In this document: positions 34,125 through 43,938 of the stretch, piece by piece
Layout of the letters: every line of letters begins with the position of its first letter
Position numbering within the stretch: position 1 is the stretch's first letter
Source of the DNA: Dyadobacter tibetensis Y620-1
GTDB lineage: Bacteria > Bacteroidota > Bacteroidia > Cytophagales > Spirosomataceae
DNA length: 64,000 bases
Direction of reading: 5' to 3'
Assembly (NCBI RefSeq): GCF_000566685.1
Contig: NZ_AZQN01000003.1
Location: 620,001 to 684,000 of the forward strand
The notes under the pieces: model-generated
Seen by the model: only the letters and a program-made list of their open reading frames with translations
Databases searched by the model: none
What the model was told of the DNA's origin: nothing
Position numbers and translations under genes: made by a program

Positions 34125-36419
34125 ATGAAAAAATTAATCCATACGGTTTGTCTTTTCTTGGGCCTGTCCTCGGTCATTATGGCTCAAGAAAAGCATCACC
34201 TGGTATATCATACCCCTGCAGAAAAATGGACAGAAGCCTTGCCAATAGGAAATGGAAGTCTGGGTGGGATGGTGTTTTCAGGCGTTACACAGGAACATAT
34301 CCAATTTAACCAAGAAACCCTTTGGAAGGGAGCTCCTCATGACTATGCGCACCCAGGAGCCAAAACCTATTTGAGTGAAATTAGAAATCTACTTGCTGAA
34401 GGGAAGCAAATTGAAGCTCAGAAGCTGGCAAGTGAGAAGTTTATGAGTGTCCCTTTACAGCAAAAGGCCTATCAACCTTTCGGAGATTTGTATATTGACT
34501 TTGAAGGGCACGAGAATTATAGCAATTATAATCGGGTGCTCGACCTAGACAATGCTCTTTGCAGAACCTCTTATTCGGTCGGTAAAGTGAAATATGAAAG
34601 AGAAGTGCTGGCCAGCTATCCCGATCAGACCATCGCTGTCGAACTGAGTGCTAGCCAATCGAAGTCATTAAATTTTGCACTCTATCTGGATGCTCCCCAT
34701 GAGGAAAAAACGATCGTTTCCAAGGATGGTACACAGACTTTAACCGTCAAAGTTAAAGATGGGGTGCTGAACGGAGTGGCTACCTTAACGCTAAAAACCG
34801 ACGGTAATTTAAAGGTGGTTGATGGCAAATTGCAGATTAGGGCAGCCTCCCAAGCGTCTATCTACCTATGTGCCGCTACAAATTATAAAAATTTTAAGGA
34901 TGTAAGTGCTAATCCTATGGAGTTGGTTAGGGCCCAAATCGCTAAGATAAAAAGCAAGTCTTTTAGTCAGGTTAAAGCCGATCACATCGCCGATTACCAA
35001 TCACTTTATAATCGTTTTCAGATAAGCTTCGGAACCAATGAGAAATCGGGCCTGGCTACCAACGAAAGGCTTTTTGCCTTTGCTAAGGAGCCCAACGACC
35101 CGCAACTAATAGCCTTATACATGCAGTATAGCCGCTATCTCACCATTGCCTCAAGCAGACCGGGTACAAATCCGGCAACTTTACAAGGGATATGGAATGA
35201 TAAGCTAACACCTCCCTGGTTTAGTAGCTACACAACCAATATCAATACTGAGATGAACTACTGGGCCGTGGAAAGTACGAATCTTTCGGAATGCCATGAC
35301 CCCCTATTTAAGTTGATAGAAGAATGTGCACAATCTGGAAGCATTGTCGCGAAAGAACATTATGATGCCAGAGGTTGGGTTCTCCACCATAATACGGATA
35401 TCTGGCGTGGAGCTGCCCCTGTTAACCATTCCAATCATGGCATTTGGGTTACAGGAGCCGCCTGGCTAAGTACCCATATTTGGGAATATTATTTGTATAC
35501 GCAGGACCTCACTTTCTTAAAAGAGAAGTATCCACTCATGCGGGATGCCGCGCTATTTTTTACCGATTTTTTGGTCAAAGATAAGGTGACTGGTTATCTA
35601 ATCAGCAGCCCCTCTACCTCCCCGGAAATTGGAGGCTTGGTGGCAGGGCCTACTATGGACCATGAGATAATCAGAGCATTATTCAAAATGGTCGTACAAG
35701 CCTCTGAAATTTTAAATCAAGATCAAGCCCTTGCTCATGATCTGAAAAAATTGATTCCTCAGATACAACCCTACCAGATTGGTAAACATGGTCAGTTGCA
35801 GGAGTGGTTACAAGACAAAGACAACCCTGATGAGCATCATCGTCATGTATCCCATTTGTGGTCGGTATATCCAGGCAATGAACTCAATCCGGAGGAGACC
35901 CCCGAATTTTTTGATGCAGCCAAACAGTCGCTAATGTATCGAGGGGATAATGGCACAGGCTGGAGTCTGGCATGGAAAATTAATTTTTGGGCCAGATTTC
36001 TAGACGGTAACCGGGCTTATCGGTTACTTCATAAATTGCTAAGCCCTGCCGAAGTACCTGGGAAACCAGCACGTGGAGGTACTTATCCTAACTTATTTGA
36101 TGCACATCCTCCTTTTCAGATTGATGGTAATTTTGGTGGCACCTCAGGAGTTATAGAAATGCTGATGCAAAGCCATTTGGAATATATAAATCTTTTGCCT
36201 GCTTTGCCCGATGCGCTGGCTCAGGGAGAGGTTCGAGGATTATGCGCAAGAGGAGGGTTTGAGCTGTCTTTTCAATGGAAAAACGGGGAGCTGTCTCGTC
36301 TTGAGGTCTGGTCGAAGTCGGGAAATAAATGCAGCTTGAAGTATAAAGGTCATCACCTCTCGTTTGACACTGAAAAGGGACAGAAATATATTTTCAATGC
36401 TGAATTAAAGAAATTGTAG
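34125..36419 (+). CDS. GH95 alpha-L-fucosidase
   Basis: A 764-residue periplasmic enzyme with a signal peptide (to about residue 21). The GH95 opening LPIGNGSLGGMVFSGV and NQETLWKGAP is plain. The catalytic centre is visible as TNINTEMNYWA (Asn pair that positions water), the acid Glu near 501 in SPSTSPEIGG and Asp667 in FQIDGNFGG. Characterised GH95 enzymes are inverting and mostly release alpha-1,2-linked fucose; some members act on L-galactose. It follows the sulfatase by 27 bases in the PUL and complements the GH29 fucosidase further down. Confidence 0.93.
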   Translation: MKKLIHTVCLFLGLSSVIMAQEKHHLVYHTPAEKWTEALPIGNGSLGGMVFSGVTQEHIQFNQETLWKGAPHDYAHPGAKTYLSEIRNLLAEGKQIEAQKLASEKFMSVPLQQKAYQPFGDLYIDFEGHENYSNYNRVLDLDNALCRTSYSVGKVKYEREVLASYPDQTIAVELSASQSKSLNFALYLDAPHEEKTIVSKDGTQTLTVKVKDGVLNGVATLTLKTDGNLKVVDGKLQIRAASQASIYLCAATNYKNFKDVSANPMELVRAQIAKIKSKSFSQVKADHIADYQSLYNRFQISFGTNEKSGLATNERLFAFAKEPNDPQLIALYMQYSRYLTIASSRPGTNPATLQGIWNDKLTPPWFSSYTTNINTEMNYWAVESTNLSECHDPLFKLIEECAQSGSIVAKEHYDARGWVLHHNTDIWRGAAPVNHSNHGIWVTGAAWLSTHIWEYYLYTQDLTFLKEKYPLMRDAALFFTDFLVKDKVTGYLISSPSTSPEIGGLVAGPTMDHEIIRALFKMVVQASEILNQDQALAHDLKKLIPQIQPYQIGKHGQLQEWLQDKDNPDEHHRHVSHLWSVYPGNELNPEETPEFFDAAKQSLMYRGDNGTGWSLAWKINFWARFLDGNRAYRLLHKLLSPAEVPGKPARGGTYPNLFDAHPPFQIDGNFGGTSGVIEMLMQSHLEYINLLPALPDALAQGEVRGLCARGGFELSFQWKNGELSRLEVWSKSGNKCSLKYKGHHLSFDTEKGQKYIFNAELKKL

Positions 36420-36612
36420 GCCTGAAGGAATATCACACAAAATGGGACTGGTTTTATACAAGAAAAACGGAAGTCAACATGATGAGATAGAAGGGTCTGA
36501 GCGCAATGTATGAGGAGAATCTGCAAAAAAAGAAACCTCATTAGCGGCACAGGTACAGGCGGAAATAAAAGAATAAAACTCCTTAGGTCTTAAGGATTGA
36601 ATTATATCGAAT

Positions 36613-38499
36613 ATGATAAAAAATACCTCATCGAATCAATACTATTTAAAGGAAGGGAAGATAGGTTTCCTTCTGCTGTGCTTATTCATATTACTAGGAA
36701 TTTCTCATCCCGGTAAATCCATAGCTATCATTCCGCAGCCACAGGAGGTGAAAATGGGGGTTGGGGCTTTTAAGCTTTCTGCCAAAACAAAAATATACAT
36801 TCCAAAAGAGTATGCTGACGATTTAAAACCCTATTTAACTTCGAAACTAAAGACCGATCTGGGAATGGATCTGCAAGTCTATTCCGGAAGAAAAACAGGG
36901 TCTAATCATTATATCCTTTTTGAAAAATCGGTAGATATTTCACTTCCGAGTGAAGCGTATCAGCTACGGGTAGACCCGGATAAAATAGTGATTAAGGCCG
37001 GCGATTACGCTGGAATGTTTAACGCATTCCAATCCTTAAGGCAGTTGATACCGGTAGGAGCATCGGGTGAAATCAATATTCCAGTGTTAGCGATTAATGA
37101 TCAGCCTCGCTTTGCATGGAGAGGAATGATGCTGGATGTTTCCCGACATTTCAGATCCAAGGAATTTATCCTAAAACAGATTGATCAATTTTCAGCCTAT
37201 AAAATCAATAAATTTCATTGGCATCTCACAGATGACCAAGGCTGGAGAATAGAGATCAAAAAGTATCCAAAGCTGACTCAGAAAGGTGCCTGGCGTGCAG
37301 ATAGGGAAGGCATCTCCTGGTGGCAACGGAGTCCGGCCATGGCCGAAGAGCCGAAGCCTGTGGGTGGGTTCTATACTCAGGAAGAGGTTAAGGAAATTAT
37401 TGAATATGCCCGGATAAGAAATGTAGAAGTCATACCTGAAATAGATGTACCTGCCCATAGCAAGGCTTTGATTGCTTCCTATCCCGAACTTTTTTGTTTC
37501 GAAAAATCGAATTTCGAAGTGGCTGTAGGGGGGAAAGCCCCGGATAATGCTTTGTGTGCAGGGAGAGAAAACACCTACCAGTTTTTGGAGCATGTGATAT
37601 CGGAAGTAGCCGCATTATTCCCCTCTCCGTATCTGCATATAGGCGGAGATGAGTGTGACAAGAGAAATTGGCTCAAATGTCCACATTGTCAGATAACCGT
37701 GAAGGATCAACAGCTCCAGAATGTCGAAGAATTGCAGAGCTATTTTATTCAAAGAATGAATGCCATCGTGGTTAGTAAGGGGAAGAAGATGATCGGATGG
37801 GATGAAATATTGAGTGGCAAAGGAGCGAAGGGAGCTACCATTATGGCATGGCGCCGGGGAATGCACAGCCCGGAGATCGATGCGCCTAGGAGTGGGTACC
37901 CAACCATTATGACCTCTTTTCAACATTCCTATATCAGTCAGGTCCAGGGTCCCAATGAACTGGAGGCGGAGGGTCCTAAGGGCATCGTGACGCTGTCTAA
38001 GCTTTACAATCATGAACCCATCCCTCAGGAGCTCACAAAAGCAGAAGCTGATTTGGTTTTAGGCACGCAGGCATGTTTATGGGCTGAGTTTACCCCTACT
38101 CCAGAGCATACCGAATATATGCTTTACCCAAGAGCCTTAGCCAATGCCGAGGTTGCCTGGAGCAATCCAGCAGTTAAAAACTGGTCCCGATTTCAATCGA
38201 CTGTGGAAGACCATTTCGCGAGATTAAAAAGGGACGATATTAATTTTTCCAGGAGCCTCTATAGTATTTACGGCTCTTATGCCCTGGACAAGTTAAACCA
38301 GAAGGCCATGCTTTATCTTTTGACCGAAGCAGAGGGATATACTATTTATTATACTGTTGACGGTACCATCCCGACCAGTAACGCCATGAGATATGATGGG
38401 GTGGTGGCCTTAAAACCGGGTATGACCGTCAGGGCCGGATTGTTCGATAAGGACGGTAATCTGCTTAGTAGCAAACTCACAGAATTAAAATTGAAATAA
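36613..38499 (+). CDS. GH20 beta-N-acetylhexosaminidase
   Basis: This 628-residue enzyme removes terminal GlcNAc or GalNAc. An N-terminal signal (LLLCLFILLGISHPGKS, about 20-36) is followed by the GH20b beta domain (about 40-165) and the GH20 barrel starting FAWRGMMLDVSRHF. The catalytic Asp346-Glu347 pair is in HIGGDECDK. WHLTDDQGWRIEI and CLWAEFTPTPEHTEYMLYPR are further GH20 marks. A small C-terminal beta domain (about 545-628) resembles the chitobiase/FN3-like C-terminal module. A 193-base gap precedes it, the longest inside the PUL enzyme series, so an internal promoter is possible. Confidence 0.94.
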   Translation: MIKNTSSNQYYLKEGKIGFLLLCLFILLGISHPGKSIAIIPQPQEVKMGVGAFKLSAKTKIYIPKEYADDLKPYLTSKLKTDLGMDLQVYSGRKTGSNHYILFEKSVDISLPSEAYQLRVDPDKIVIKAGDYAGMFNAFQSLRQLIPVGASGEINIPVLAINDQPRFAWRGMMLDVSRHFRSKEFILKQIDQFSAYKINKFHWHLTDDQGWRIEIKKYPKLTQKGAWRADREGISWWQRSPAMAEEPKPVGGFYTQEEVKEIIEYARIRNVEVIPEIDVPAHSKALIASYPELFCFEKSNFEVAVGGKAPDNALCAGRENTYQFLEHVISEVAALFPSPYLHIGGDECDKRNWLKCPHCQITVKDQQLQNVEELQSYFIQRMNAIVVSKGKKMIGWDEILSGKGAKGATIMAWRRGMHSPEIDAPRSGYPTIMTSFQHSYISQVQGPNELEAEGPKGIVTLSKLYNHEPIPQELTKAEADLVLGTQACLWAEFTPTPEHTEYMLYPRALANAEVAWSNPAVKNWSRFQSTVEDHFARLKRDDINFSRSLYSIYGSYALDKLNQKAMLYLLTEAEGYTIYYTVDGTIPTSNAMRYDGVVALKPGMTVRAGLFDKDGNLLSSKLTELKLK

Positions 38500-38503
38500 A
38501 AAT

Positions 38504-40000
38504 ATGCGCTTAAATAAACTTGTATGCTTTGGTATACTTCTTTGCTGGTTGGGCAGTGCTGATAAAATTTATGGACAGAAAACTCCTAATATCATTTATA
38601 TCCTATGCGACGACCTGGGCTATGGTGATGTACAGTATTTAAATAAATCGAGGGGGAAAATACCTACCCCAAATCTCGATAAGTTGGCGCAGCAATCCAT
38701 GACTTTCACCGATGCTCATTCTGGTTCGTCGGTATGTACGCCTACACGCTATGGAGTCTTAACAGGAAGGTATGCCTGGCGTTCGCATCTTCAGGAAGGG
38801 GTATTGCTAGGAGGAAGGGAATTCGAACCTTTAATCGATAAAAATAGATTGACTGTACCTAGGCTGCTATCTCAGGCAGACTACCGATCAGCTGCCATCG
38901 GTAAATGGCATTTGGGCTTTCATTTTGTGGACGAAAACGGGGATAGCCTAGCGGTGAAAAACAAAAATTATTCATCAGGAGTACCGGTGGGCACCAGGAT
39001 ACCCGATGGGCCGACTACGCGTGGGTTCGATTATTATTATGGATTTCATCATGCTGCTTCCATGTCTACGCTCATAGAAAATGATCGGGTAGTCGGAGAG
39101 GTGCCCCCTATCGATATGCTGGACTTGCTCAGCAAAAGGGCGTGCAATTATATTTCAGAGCAGTCGAAACAAACGAAACCCTTCTTCCTGTATCTGGCAT
39201 TAAATTCACCGCATTCACCTATTGTTCCTTCGGCTCAGTGGCAAGGGAAAAGTGGGGTAGGAGATTACGGCGATTTTGTCATGCAAACCGACGACGTTGT
39301 GGGGCAGATTATGAGTGCTTTAGCAGCCAACGGATTGGATGAAAATACGCTGGTGATATTTACCAGCGACAATGGTTGTTCCTATCCGGCAGCCAACGGC
39401 AAAAAACTGGAAAGTGAGTTCGGGCATTATGCCAGCGCCCAGTTTCGGGGCTCAAAGTCAGATATATGGGAAGGAGGCCATCGGGTTCCATTTATAGTGC
39501 GGTGGACAGGCACCATTGAAGCTGGTACCCTAAATACGGAAACCATTTGTTCTACTAATCTGATGGCTACCTGTGCCGAAATTACCGGGTTGAAGATCCC
39601 CGTGGAGGCAGGGGAGGATTCCTTCAGCATGCTACCCCTGTTATTAGGGAAAAAAGTGAAGAGGAAATATCCCATCGTTAGTCATTCCATCAATGGCATG
39701 TTTTCCATTAGGGAGGGAAAGTGGAAACTGGAGCTATGCCCAGGCTCGGGAGGATGGACCAACCCCACCGACAAAATCGCTAGAAAAAATGACATGCCCG
39801 AGGTTCAGCTGTATAATATTCTTACTGATGAACAAGAGCGGTTTAATCTTTATAAGAAATATCCCAAAGTGGTAGCAAAACTTACAGATGAGCTGATGAA
39901 GATCATTAAAGATGGCCGAAGCACTCCCGGTAAAAAGCTGGAGAATGATGTAGAAATTGACGTTTATAAGAATGGTGCCATGGGGAGTCATAAGGAATAG
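38504..40000 (+). CDS. S1-family arylsulfatase A-type sulfatase
   Basis: A 498-residue formylglycine sulfatase with a signal peptide (about 1-24). The metal-binding YILCDDLGYGDVQY and the modified motif SVCTPTRYGVLTGRYAWR (Cys78) are typical of arylsulfatase A/galactose-6-sulfatase-like S1 members, and GKWHLGF follows. Candidate substrates are 6-sulfated galactose or GalNAc, by similarity only. It begins four bases after the GH20 stop, consistent with translational coupling in one transcript. Confidence 0.88.
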   Translation: MRLNKLVCFGILLCWLGSADKIYGQKTPNIIYILCDDLGYGDVQYLNKSRGKIPTPNLDKLAQQSMTFTDAHSGSSVCTPTRYGVLTGRYAWRSHLQEGVLLGGREFEPLIDKNRLTVPRLLSQADYRSAAIGKWHLGFHFVDENGDSLAVKNKNYSSGVPVGTRIPDGPTTRGFDYYYGFHHAASMSTLIENDRVVGEVPPIDMLDLLSKRACNYISEQSKQTKPFFLYLALNSPHSPIVPSAQWQGKSGVGDYGDFVMQTDDVVGQIMSALAANGLDENTLVIFTSDNGCSYPAANGKKLESEFGHYASAQFRGSKSDIWEGGHRVPFIVRWTGTIEAGTLNTETICSTNLMATCAEITGLKIPVEAGEDSFSMLPLLLGKKVKRKYPIVSHSINGMFSIREGKWKLELCPGSGGWTNPTDKIARKNDMPEVQLYNILTDEQERFNLYKKYPKVVAKLTDELMKIIKDGRSTPGKKLENDVEIDVYKNGAMGSHKE

Positions 40001-40025
40001 GATTGTGAATCAGAATAATTTCAAA

Positions 40026-42353
40026 ATGAGTAGGGACATTATTAATATCTTTCTTTCAGGTCTTAAGAAAATAGCGCTTCTGACTTTTTTCGCCTTAGCT
40101 GTTTTACCTCACTGCGGATTCGCACAAAAGCTCCCCGTGGACTATATCAATCCTATGATTGGTGCGGTGACTTATGGTAAAAAGTCAAAGGATGCTCATG
40201 GGTTTGGGAAAACCTTTCCAGGAGCAGCGACTCCCTTTGGCCTGGTTCAGCTAAGCCCAGATACCTATACCGGTGGAGATAATGGCTCTGGGTATTCCTA
40301 TGAGCATCCTACCTTAGAGGGATTCAGTTTTACTCATATGAGTGGAGTGGGATGGTTTGGTGATTTGGGGAATTTCCTGATAACCCCTGCTACTGGACCA
40401 CTACGTACGAACAGAGGTCTTCCCGAAAATCCTGAAGGCGGTTACCGATCCCGATATTCGCATGAAACAGAAACGGCAAAAGCCGGTTATTACAGCGTAA
40501 TACTCGAAGATTATAAGATTAAAGCGGAGCTTACAGCCGCAGCCAGAGCCGGTATCATCCGATTTACCTTTCCCAAAAATCAAGCGTCCAGAATACAAAT
40601 TGACTTATCGCGCAGGGTGGGAGGGACTTCAACAGAACAGTATATAAAAATCGAAAATGAAAATACCATCTCGGGCTGGATGAAATGCCCTCCAGAAGGT
40701 GGGGGCTGGGGAGCAGGTGCAGGGAACGCCAATTATACGGTGTATTTCTACTGTCAGTTCAGTAAGCCCTTAAAAGATTATGGTATATGGAGCGCAGATA
40801 TCCCGGATGGACCAAGGAAAATGAAACATATTGCTACTGAACCTTATCAGGCGGCAGTAGCCAACGCAAAGATATATAAGGATAAAAAGGAATTTCAAGG
40901 GAAGCATTTGGGTTTTTTCACAAGCTTTTCCACCCAGGACGGGGAAGAAGTATTGGTCAAAACCGGTATATCCTTTGTGAATGTACTGGGGGCCAAGGAA
41001 AATCTGGCATGGGATATCAGAGGTTGGGATTTTGATGAAGTCTATCGGAATGCCCGTAATTTATGGTCTAAAGCCCTTGACAATACCTCAGTTTCGGGAG
41101 GTACTGAAGATGAAAAGAGCATATTTTATACTGCGCTTTATCATACGATGATTGATCCCCGCGCTTTCTCGGATAGCAACGGAAACTATATAGGGGCCGA
41201 TAATAAGGTGCACAAAACGCAGGGTTTTACCTACCGTAGCATCTTTAGTGGCTGGGACGTATTTCGTTCTCAATTCCCCCTTCAAACCATTATCAATCCT
41301 TCTCTGGTCAATGATGAAGTCAATTCTCTGATTCAGATGGCGGAGTTGAGTGGGAAGAATTACTTGCCACGTTGGGAAATGCTTAATTCCTATTCAAATT
41401 GTATGTTGGGAAATCCGGCGGTTTCTGTTATTGTAGATGCTTATGAAAAGGGAATCCGGAATTATGATATCGACAAGGCTTTTACTTATTCAAAAAACAC
41501 AGTAGATACTTTTGCCAATACTTCTGCAGGCTTCACTCCGAATCAGATTTCAAAAACTTTGGAATATGCTTATACCGATTGGTGTCTGGGAACCTTTGCC
41601 CAGTCATTAAATAAACCCGATATCGCTAAATCCTATTTTAAAAAAAGCAAATCCTATGCCTCCATCTGGGACAAGGATGTCAACTGGTTTCACGCCAGAG
41701 ACAAGAATGGGAACTGGACAGAATGGAAGGGTAAGACCGTCCATGGGCAAGGCAGTATTGAAAGCAACCCATTCCAGCAGGGATGGTTTGTGCCTCATGA
41801 TGTTGAAGGTTTGAAAAAATTGATGGGTGGGGAAGAGGCCTTTAAGGCCGAATTAACTCATTTTTTTGAACAAACCCCTGACGATTTTTTATGGAATAAC
41901 TACTATAACCATGCTAACGAGCCGGTACATCATGTTCCCTTTCTTTTTAATACTGCAGGGGTACCACATCTTACGCAAAAATGGACCAGAAAGATATGTA
42001 GTGCTGCTTATGGTGTGGGTCCATATGGCCTTTGCGGGAATGAAGATGTAGGTCAAATGTCGGCCTGGTATGTGTTGGCAGCCATGGGGATTCATCCTGT
42101 TTGTCCGGGCGATAATAAATATCAAATAACGAGCCCGGTTTTTAGCAAGGTAGAAATTCGCTTAGATCCTAAATATTATAATGGAAAGAAGTTTACCATT
42201 ATTGCCCGTCAGAATAGTCCCGAAAATATCTACATCCAAACAATCAAATTGAACGGTAAACCTCTGGGCCGGTTCTGGATCAGCCACCAGGAAATTACAG
42301 CTGGGGGGACCTTAGAAATGGAAATGGGACCAAATCCTGTTATCACCAATTAA
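40026..42353 (+). CDS. GH92 alpha-mannosidase family protein
   Basis: About 775 residues. GH92 enzymes are calcium-dependent inverting exo-alpha-mannosidases; specificities range over alpha-1,2, 1,3, 1,4 and 1,6 links and mannose-phosphate. The start ATG 40026 gives a good signal peptide ending near CGFAQK; the frame is open further back but overlaps the sulfatase gene. VDYINPMIGA, the FGLVQLSPDTYTGG region, FSFTHMSGVGW and GNEDVGQMSAWYVLAAMG are GH92 signature blocks. In the last motif the position usually occupied by Cys is Val. It is 25 bases after the sulfatase. Confidence 0.92.
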   Translation: MSRDIINIFLSGLKKIALLTFFALAVLPHCGFAQKLPVDYINPMIGAVTYGKKSKDAHGFGKTFPGAATPFGLVQLSPDTYTGGDNGSGYSYEHPTLEGFSFTHMSGVGWFGDLGNFLITPATGPLRTNRGLPENPEGGYRSRYSHETETAKAGYYSVILEDYKIKAELTAAARAGIIRFTFPKNQASRIQIDLSRRVGGTSTEQYIKIENENTISGWMKCPPEGGGWGAGAGNANYTVYFYCQFSKPLKDYGIWSADIPDGPRKMKHIATEPYQAAVANAKIYKDKKEFQGKHLGFFTSFSTQDGEEVLVKTGISFVNVLGAKENLAWDIRGWDFDEVYRNARNLWSKALDNTSVSGGTEDEKSIFYTALYHTMIDPRAFSDSNGNYIGADNKVHKTQGFTYRSIFSGWDVFRSQFPLQTIINPSLVNDEVNSLIQMAELSGKNYLPRWEMLNSYSNCMLGNPAVSVIVDAYEKGIRNYDIDKAFTYSKNTVDTFANTSAGFTPNQISKTLEYAYTDWCLGTFAQSLNKPDIAKSYFKKSKSYASIWDKDVNWFHARDKNGNWTEWKGKTVHGQGSIESNPFQQGWFVPHDVEGLKKLMGGEEAFKAELTHFFEQTPDDFLWNNYYNHANEPVHHVPFLFNTAGVPHLTQKWTRKICSAAYGVGPYGLCGNEDVGQMSAWYVLAAMGIHPVCPGDNKYQITSPVFSKVEIRLDPKYYNGKKFTIIARQNSPENIYIQTIKLNGKPLGRFWISHQEITAGGTLEMEMGPNPVITN

Positions 42354-42362
42354 TTAAATTAT

Positions 42363-43892
42363 ATGTTGCCTAATACCTTTAGTAAATTATCCAAGTGCTT
42401 AATTTTAAGCTCTTTAGTGTTGTTTCTATGCCCGATTGGCGCAGATGCTCAGTCTGCCAAACCTAATGAAAAGCCTAATGTGCTTTTCATATTTGCCGAT
42501 GACCAAAGGGCCGATGCGATAGGGGCAGCCGGAAATACTTACATTCAGACGCCAACCATCGATCGGTTAGCGCATTCGGGTGTAATGTTCCAAAATGCTT
42601 ATGTTATGGGTGGCACCCAAGGTGCCATATGTGCTCCTAGTAGAGCCATGTTAATGAGTGGGAAAAGCCTCTTTCATGTTTACGATAAATTGAACGGGGT
42701 ATATACCATGCCCATGCATTTTGCAAAATATGGTTACGAAACCTTTGGTACGGGAAAATGGCATAACGGGGCTTCGTCTTTTGAAGCATCCTTTATGAAG
42801 GGTAAAAATATTATGTTAGCCGGAATGAGTAGCCACTATCAAGTCCCTTGTCGGGATTTGGGACCCGACGGCAAATTAGGAAAGCCTGCCATGAAAGGTT
42901 TTTCTACCGATATTTTTGCAGAATCAGCGATGGAATATCTCAATGATTATGCCGCTACAGATAAGAAGAAACCTTTTTTTTGCTATGTAGCCTTCACTGC
43001 CCCTCACGATCCCCGCTCACCCCGTGAAGATCATATCGGGATGTATGCACCAGAATCGCTGCCCTTGCCCGGAAATTTTAAAGCGCTGCATCCCTTTGAA
43101 TTTGACAACCTTAATATCAGGGATGAAACCCTGGCACCCTGGCCACGTACACCCGAAATAATCCAGGAGTCCCTCGCAGACTATTATGCCCTTATTACAC
43201 ATATGGACAATAGGATTGGTGATATCATTAATACGTTGAAAAAAAATGGACTTTACGATAATACGATTATTGTATACGCCGCTGATAACGGCCTGGCCAT
43301 GGGAAGTCATGGCTTATTAGGCAAGCAGGACATGTACGAGCATAGTACCAAGGTGCCGCTTATTATCAGCGGGCCCAATATTCCAAAGGAAAAGGTAAGC
43401 GAGGCTTTGGTTTATTTGTACGATTTATTTCCTACCCTAGCCGATTTGTGTAAGCTACCTAAGGTATCGGGTGTGGATGGAAGAAGCTTAACTCCCGTTA
43501 TTTATGGTAAGGCTGCTGAGGTAAGAGAAACACTTTATACGGTTTACAGAAATACGGCAAGAGCCATACGAAATCAAGACTGGAAGCTTATTTACTATCC
43601 TGAACGTAATTTCTCACAGTTATTCAATTTGAAGTCCGACCCTTTGGAAATCAATAACTTAGCCACGATTACTGCATATGATAATAAAAAAATAGAGATG
43701 ATGAATCTACTCAAGGATGCACATCAGGCTCAGGATGATACCTCCTCCCTAAACCCCTCCAAGATTCTCCCTCTGGAATACGACTACAAATTGTTAAAGC
43801 AAATTCCAGATCATCTTCAACCCCCTTATGTTTTGGAAAAATATTTCAAAGGGGTCAATGTAAAAAATGCCGAGAAAAGCAGTCATGACTGA
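42363..43892 (+). CDS. S1-family sulfatase
   Basis: This third sulfatase of the PUL is 509 residues long, with a signal peptide (SSLVLFLCPIGADAQS, about 17-32). LFIFADDQRADAIGAAG holds metal ligands; Cys90 lies in AICAPSRAMLMSGKS and is the residue expected to be converted to formylglycine. GKWHNGASSFEASF and YAADNGLAMGSHGLLGKQ are further sulfatase blocks. It resembles iduronate-2-sulfatase/choline-sulfatase-like S1 members by layout, but the subfamily is not certain. Three dissimilar sulfatases in one locus suggest differently placed sulfates on the same glycan. Confidence 0.87.
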   Translation: MLPNTFSKLSKCLILSSLVLFLCPIGADAQSAKPNEKPNVLFIFADDQRADAIGAAGNTYIQTPTIDRLAHSGVMFQNAYVMGGTQGAICAPSRAMLMSGKSLFHVYDKLNGVYTMPMHFAKYGYETFGTGKWHNGASSFEASFMKGKNIMLAGMSSHYQVPCRDLGPDGKLGKPAMKGFSTDIFAESAMEYLNDYAATDKKKPFFCYVAFTAPHDPRSPREDHIGMYAPESLPLPGNFKALHPFEFDNLNIRDETLAPWPRTPEIIQESLADYYALITHMDNRIGDIINTLKKNGLYDNTIIVYAADNGLAMGSHGLLGKQDMYEHSTKVPLIISGPNIPKEKVSEALVYLYDLFPTLADLCKLPKVSGVDGRSLTPVIYGKAAEVRETLYTVYRNTARAIRNQDWKLIYYPERNFSQLFNLKSDPLEINNLATITAYDNKKIEMMNLLKDAHQAQDDTSSLNPSKILPLEYDYKLLKQIPDHLQPPYVLEKYFKGVNVKNAEKSSHD

Positions 43893-43938
43893 GTTTTTAT
43901 TTTCTCCATATAAATTTTTAAATGCTAATCTGCTAAGA